Assembly (NCBI RefSeq): GCF_014066305.1
Contig: NW_023501041.1
Span: 1,240,001 to 1,304,000 of the forward strand
Length of the DNA: 64,000 nucleotides
Direction: 5' to 3'
DNA from: Letharia columbiana
Taxonomy: Eukaryota; Ascomycota; Lecanoromycetes; Lecanorales; Parmeliaceae
The notes under the pieces were generated by a model. That model saw nothing but the letters and a program-made list of their open reading frames with translations, ran no database searches and was not told where the DNA came from. Shown in pieces: positions 60,609 to 64,000 of this stretch. Within the stretch, counting starts at the first letter, position 1. Each line of letters begins with the position of its first letter. The translations under genes and the position numbers were made by a program.

Positions 60609-61105
60609 CGGCAACCCATTTCGACCAGGGGGTCAACCACCGAAAATCCATTTTTCATTTTTCCATTTTCCATTTTCCAATATTCGCTTATCCCACAACA
60701 TTGCTACACACCAAGGCAATTAATTTAGATTCTGAAGAGTGCAAATTGTAGCGCGCATTCTATAATGTAGTTTAGAATTCGAGATTATATGAATTAACTT
60801 AATATTGGCGAAGTAATGTTCAATTGGAGGTTTTGGAGCCATCTACCTTGACTGCAGCCCACTCTTCAACCAGTGATAATGACTCCACAATAATCACAGG
60901 AGCTTTGGGCATGATAATTCCAAGTCTTCTTTCAATAACAGAACACTATTTAATGAATCACATCTGAGTGTTATAGAGCCATCGCATGCGTTTTGATAGA
61001 TCGATAAATAAATCGGGATGTGGCTATGAAAAATGGTTTTGCGATTTTGCGATTTTCAAAAATTCGAAATTGCGGGGTTGACCCCCTGGTCCAAATGGGT
61101 TGCCC
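60609..61105. mobile_element. MITE of 497 bp with TA target duplication, nested in the 1,141-bp element
   Basis: The ends read GGCAACCCATTTCGACCAGG on the left and, reversed, GGCAACCCATTTGGACCAGG on the right, continuing GGGTCAACC. 27 of 28 bp agree. TA lies at 60,607-60,608 and 61,106-61,107, suggesting a Tc1/mariner-type mobiliser. Subterminal sequences are short-unit repeats (CCATTTTTCATTTTT-like at left, GCGATTTTGCGATTTT at right). The interior (60,700-61,000) is unmutated and non-coding; the 60,971-61,165 minus-strand frame crosses the end and is not real. Confidence 0.75.
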
Positions 61106-61800
61106 TAAGAGGGTAGCCAGCCAATCAGCTATCGCCATAGAAGGACAATTCAAAGACCTCACCATTCGACGATTTGAAACCGTCTGATCTTTTAGACTTT
61201 ATCAGAAGAGGTCTAGGAAGGCTTACCTTACTACCACTAAGAGTCTCGATAATATTCTCTAGAAAGCGCGAGGTTCATACCTTATACGGCTAGCGGCCGC
61301 GCGGAAGCTAATCGAATTTGAGAGGGTGTACATGTATCAAAAGAAAGTGTACATGTATAAAAAGGGGGTATACGTATATTACATTTTATATTCTATTATA
61401 TAATTTCTATAATAGAAGTTAAAATCTAATTTAAGATAATAATATAACGCTAAAAAAGAAAATAATCTATATCTCGCGTGTTTAATATATTAATATATAA
61501 AGAGAAATTATTTTTTATCGTATTAATCGAAGAGTAATTACTCTCTATATTTATATAAATAAAGTAATTTTATAAAGAAGTTTTAGTTAGATTTAATAAG
61601 CGAGCGAAGCGAAATTATAAATAATTTTATATTTAATTTTAATTAATTTTTTTAATAGAAGAGCTAATTAATAAAAGATATTATATTATAAATATAATAG
61701 AAAACGATTAAGATAATTACGACGATAGTATAAGAAATAAAATTTAATTAAATTCCCTCTTAAATATAAAGAGTAATAATTTTCTATTAAATTATTATAA

Positions 61801-62189
61801 ATTTACAAGTAAAGGCCCATGAATTAAATTTATAAAGTTGGATTTTTCTAAGTTAAATCGAATTTTAGCCCTAGCCCTAAGTTAAATCGAACTCTAATCG
61901 CTTGCTATACGTTTTTAACCTACTTTTACTACTATAAAATTAATTTAATCTATATAGTATATAAATATATATGTGCGGAGAGAGGCGCGCTAAGGCCTAA
62001 TTAGAAAGATATAATATAAAGAATTAATTCGTAATAATTATCTATAAAAAATAGAGAAAGGCTATATTCTTATAGTAAGAAGTATCGAAATATCGGAAAG
62101 AAATGAAGATAACGTGTTAATTAGTGGTGTGAATCCCACAATATCTCCTACCGTAGTGAAATCTTTCGAATAATGAAATAGCTATAGAC
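61801..62189. other. R1 fragment and unassigned spacer
   Basis: 61,807-61,832 matches the R1 end (GTAAAGGCCCATGAATTAAA) and stops. 61,845-61,905 contains two AAGTTAAATCGAA units around GCCCTAGCCCT. 61,970-62,150 has near-normal composition (GTGGTGTGAATCCCACAATA) and leads into the R7-like lead sequence. No gene seen. Confidence 0.4.
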
Positions 62190-62990
62190 ATTAGACGATT
62201 TCAATTCGTTCAAATATATATTATTTAATATTTCTTCTATAGAGGCTTAATTAACTGTAATCATCGTAGTAGATTCTTCTCTTATAACGTTATTGCAGTG
62301 ATGTATTATATTAATACAGTAGGAATAACAGATCAAGTTATAGTAATGTTCTCCGCTTACTAAGTAATAATTTAATATAAAATCGTGGAGAGTATATAAC
62401 GTGGGATCTTAGAGAGCTAAGCCGTATTCTTAACAATAGAGATCTTATTACCGCTTAATTTCTCCGTAGTATTCTCCGTATTTACCTATTATAGTTCCTT
62501 CTCTTACTTCTTCTCTTATAGAGTATTAGATTAAGTGGCTAGCTAAGTAGCTAACTAAGTAGATAACTAATATAACGTAAGATCTTAAAGAGCTAAGCTA
62601 TGTTCTTAACGATGGTAGCCTTATTATCGCTTAATTTCTCCGTAGTATTCTCTACTCGTACATTCGAGAAGTGAGCTACGACGCTAATATTTAGGGTCTT
62701 GGCACTCAGCCAAAGCTCTTAGGAGGTTCTCCCGCCACTACTAAGCGAGGTAGCTCACTTCTCGAATATACGAGTACATTTACCTATTATAGTTTCTTCT
62801 CTTACTTCTTCTCTTATAGAGTATTAGATTAAGTAGCTAGCTAAGTAACTAACTAAGTAAATAACTAATATAATATAAGATCTTAAAGAGCTAAGCCGTG
62901 TTCTTGACGATAATAGCCTTATTACCGCTTAATTTCTTCGCAGTATTCTTCGCATTTATCTATTATAGTTCTTTCTCTTACTTCTTAATA
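62190..62990 (+). repeat. R7 copy 2: lead plus three ~176-bp units
   Basis: The lead GATTTCAATTCGTTCAAATA (about 62,200) is followed by units starting TATAACGTGGGATCTTAGAG at 62,395, TATAACGTAAGATCTTAAAG at 62,571 and TATAATATAAGATCTTAAAG at 62,869. The first spacing is 176 bp. The second is 298 bp, i.e. 176 plus a 122-bp MITE insertion. Part of the lead (AGTATTCTCCGCTTACTAAG) recurs at 63,025-63,060. Confidence 0.75.
62655..62774. mobile_element. 120-bp palindromic MITE with TA target duplication
   Basis: Inverted ends of about 25 bp: left CTCGTACATTCGAGAAGTGA, right (reversed) CTCGTATATTCGAGAAGTGA, both continuing GCTAC. TA lies at 62,653-62,654 and 62,775-62,776. Its removal with one TA restores the exact 176-bp R7 period. 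The core (CTTGGCACTCAGCCAAAGCT) is unmutated. Too small to code for anything. Confidence 0.8.
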
Positions 62991-63079
62991 TAGTAGAGAT
63001 AATAGATTAAGTTATAGTAGTATTCTCCGCTTACTAAGTAATAATTTAATATGAAATCATAGAGAGTATATAACTATTA

Positions 63080-64000
63080 GGCCTAATACGTTATAAGCCT
63101 TAGCGCTACTTACGCTAAGGCGCCGATATCGTATATTCTACGTTAGAATTTCTTTTAGAATTCAGTTTTAATAACGTGTCTTATATACTTAGAGGCTTGA
63201 CGGATATAGATCTACTTCGTATACCTCGAAGTTTTAATATTTTTTAGAGATTAGTTCTACTATTAAATATATTATTAAATTCTATAATAATACTATATCT
63301 TTTATAATCTATATTCGCTAGCTAATTACTAATAAACTATACTTTTATAATTCTAATCTCTCTATCTTTTAAAGAAAAAGATCTATTATTATTACGATAT
63401 CGAGTTTATCTCTAAATTATATAGTAAAAAACGAAGATAATATCGAGAGCCGCTACGACGTTAATAATAAGTTTAAGAATTTCTTATTAATAAAAGATCT
63501 TACTATAAAATAACGTCTTATAATTATTAAGATCGAAAATTATTATCTAGAATAAGAATATAAATTAACTACGTTAGAGGTTCGTAATCGCGAGCTTTAT
63601 AATATTAGCTTATTATCTATAACTAGCGAGAGTCTATCTATATTAATTACTATCGCGCCTCTAATAAATATATTAATTAAAATAAAAATACTTCGCTTTA
63701 AAAGAATATATTCTTATAAGAATATTAGTAAGAGAGAGTACCTACGCTAATTCCGTAAAATTAAAATTAAATTTCTTATAAATTTTAAATATTTTACTAT
63801 TAATTAATTAAGAGTTATTTATTATATATAATTCTTAGAAGGCGATCTTAATATTTAATAATATAGATACTACTAAGCCTATAATCTAAAGAATATAATT
63901 TTCGAATTTTTTAAGTAGTTTCTACTTAATTTAATAGCGGATTTAATAAATTATTATCTTCTCGTTTACGAAAAGTAGAAGAAAACTAAATAATACTCTA
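63080..64000 (+). pseudogene. Gypsy gag-like remnant, runs off the window
   Basis: Downstream of the R7 array. One plus frame is fairly open after 63,600, giving a basic Arg/Lys-, Tyr- and Phe-rich stretch with blocks such as EYLR-FRKIK and FNKLLSSRLRKVEEN. These resemble the retrotransposon gag domain (a ..RFR..I.......F.... pattern followed by LE.FFG). RIP is milder here and CpG remains frequent. No zinc knuckle is visible before the end. If correct, R7 (62.2-63.0 kb) is the 5' leader or LTR of this gypsy family. The assignment is tentative. Confidence 0.4.

Larger units (their letters stand above)
60247..61387. mobile_element. Little-RIPed 1,141-bp inverted-repeat element with 8-bp target duplication
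   Basis: The terminal inverted repeats are about 116 bp (60,247-60,363 and 61,271-61,387). Both contain GTAATATACGTA, three ACCCCCTTTTGATACATGTA-like units, and TTAGCTTCCGCGCGGCCGCT. ATATTCTA is duplicated at 60,239-60,246 and 61,388-61,395; copia copy 1 (about 15,140-15,165) shows the empty site with one ATATTCTA. Arm differences are mostly C/T. After removal of a nested MITE (60,609-61,105) the element is about 643 bp and codes for no transposase. An 8-bp duplication fits hAT; arms over 100 bp fit Mutator-like elements, so the class is open. Its normal composition inside a RIPed copia shows late insertion. Confidence 0.8.
59542..61800 (+). mobile_element. Ty1/copia-like element, copy 3, 5' part
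   Basis: The LTR is 59,542-59,692 (151 bp, TGTTAGAATTCGG...TTTTAATA), followed by a RIPed primer-binding site (GATTATAAGTCT). The internal region matches copy 1 from 14,587 to about 15,560 and is interrupted at 60,247 by a 1,141-bp element. It resumes at 61,388 and similarity to copy 1 ends near 61,800 at a small R1 fragment. No pol region. The LTR keeps GATTACGTGACTCTTGG, one CACGTG box and one half-mutated box. Confidence 0.75.

Noticed and set aside
60971..61165. 64-codon minus-strand frame
   Set aside because: It spans the end of the nested MITE and the host element, so it cannot be an old gene.
4411..64000. Centromere as the meaning of the AT-rich block
   Set aside because: AT-rich RIPed transposon clusters also occur as interstitial or subtelomeric isochores; nothing in the sequence distinguishes a centromere, which would need CenH3 mapping.
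1..64000. tRNA, rRNA and other RNA genes
   Set aside because: I looked for tRNA A/B-box-like patterns and rRNA-like conserved blocks and saw none; the only tRNA-related signals are primer-binding sites.

Overview
The window reads as nuclear DNA of a filamentous ascomycete (Pezizomycotina; a Dothideomycete with AT-rich isochores of the Leptosphaeria/Pyrenophora sort would fit, but that is inference). Reasons: a gene with six short introns (48-75 bp, GT..AG, CTRAY-like branch sites) at the left end, and about 60 kb of AT-rich DNA in which CpA and TpG are almost absent while TpA is abundant. This is the signature of repeat-induced point mutation (RIP). CpG is largely spared.

Layout. 1-3.6 kb is ordinary genic DNA: a small serine-rich hypothetical gene and a complete seven-exon DUF300/organic-solute-transporter-alpha (TMEM184-like) membrane protein gene, both on the minus strand. 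3.61-4.30 kb is a non-autonomous hAT-like element with an 8-bp target duplication. At 4,411 the composition collapses, exactly where the inverted repeat of another DNA element begins. From there to the end I see no intact gene, only layered, RIP-killed transposons.

The AT-rich part can be partly unfolded. (a) 8.5-14.4 kb: minus-strand Ty3/gypsy with readable reverse transcriptase remnants. (b) 14.4-16.4 kb: 5' part of a Ty1/copia element. (c) 16.4-33.4 kb: a second minus-strand gypsy whose RNase H and integrase are separated by a ~10.4-kb unclassified insertion, which itself carries a 954-bp TRIM (miniature LTR element). (d) 33.6-41.4 kb: a ~180-bp tandem array, short direct repeats and a plus-strand gypsy with one 3' LTR. 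(e) 41.9-59.2 kb: a third minus-strand gypsy split by two nested Tc1/mariner elements, a dispersed repeat (R1), a 9.36-kb copia element bounded by a 5-bp target duplication, and a TA-flanked repeat (R4); the copia element contains another R1 and a 1.76-kb TRIM. (f) 59.5-61.8 kb: a third copia copy, interrupted by a little-mutated 1.14-kb inverted-repeat element that contains its own MITE. (g) 61.8-64 kb: a related tandem array holding a 120-bp MITE, then a gypsy gag-like remnant running off the window.

The most interesting signals are the TRIM family with LTRs, target duplications, an internal ~50-bp minisatellite and hairpins; a primer-binding site shared by the TRIM and copia elements that matches the anticodon half of initiator-methionine tRNA (copia-type half-tRNA priming); the recently inserted, little-RIPed islands; and the exact nesting chronology. 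I did not find evidence of an intact, functioning novel system. Protein-level calls in the AT-rich part were made by reading translations while allowing for RIP stop codons and C-to-T/G-to-A changes, and should be treated as family assignments only.
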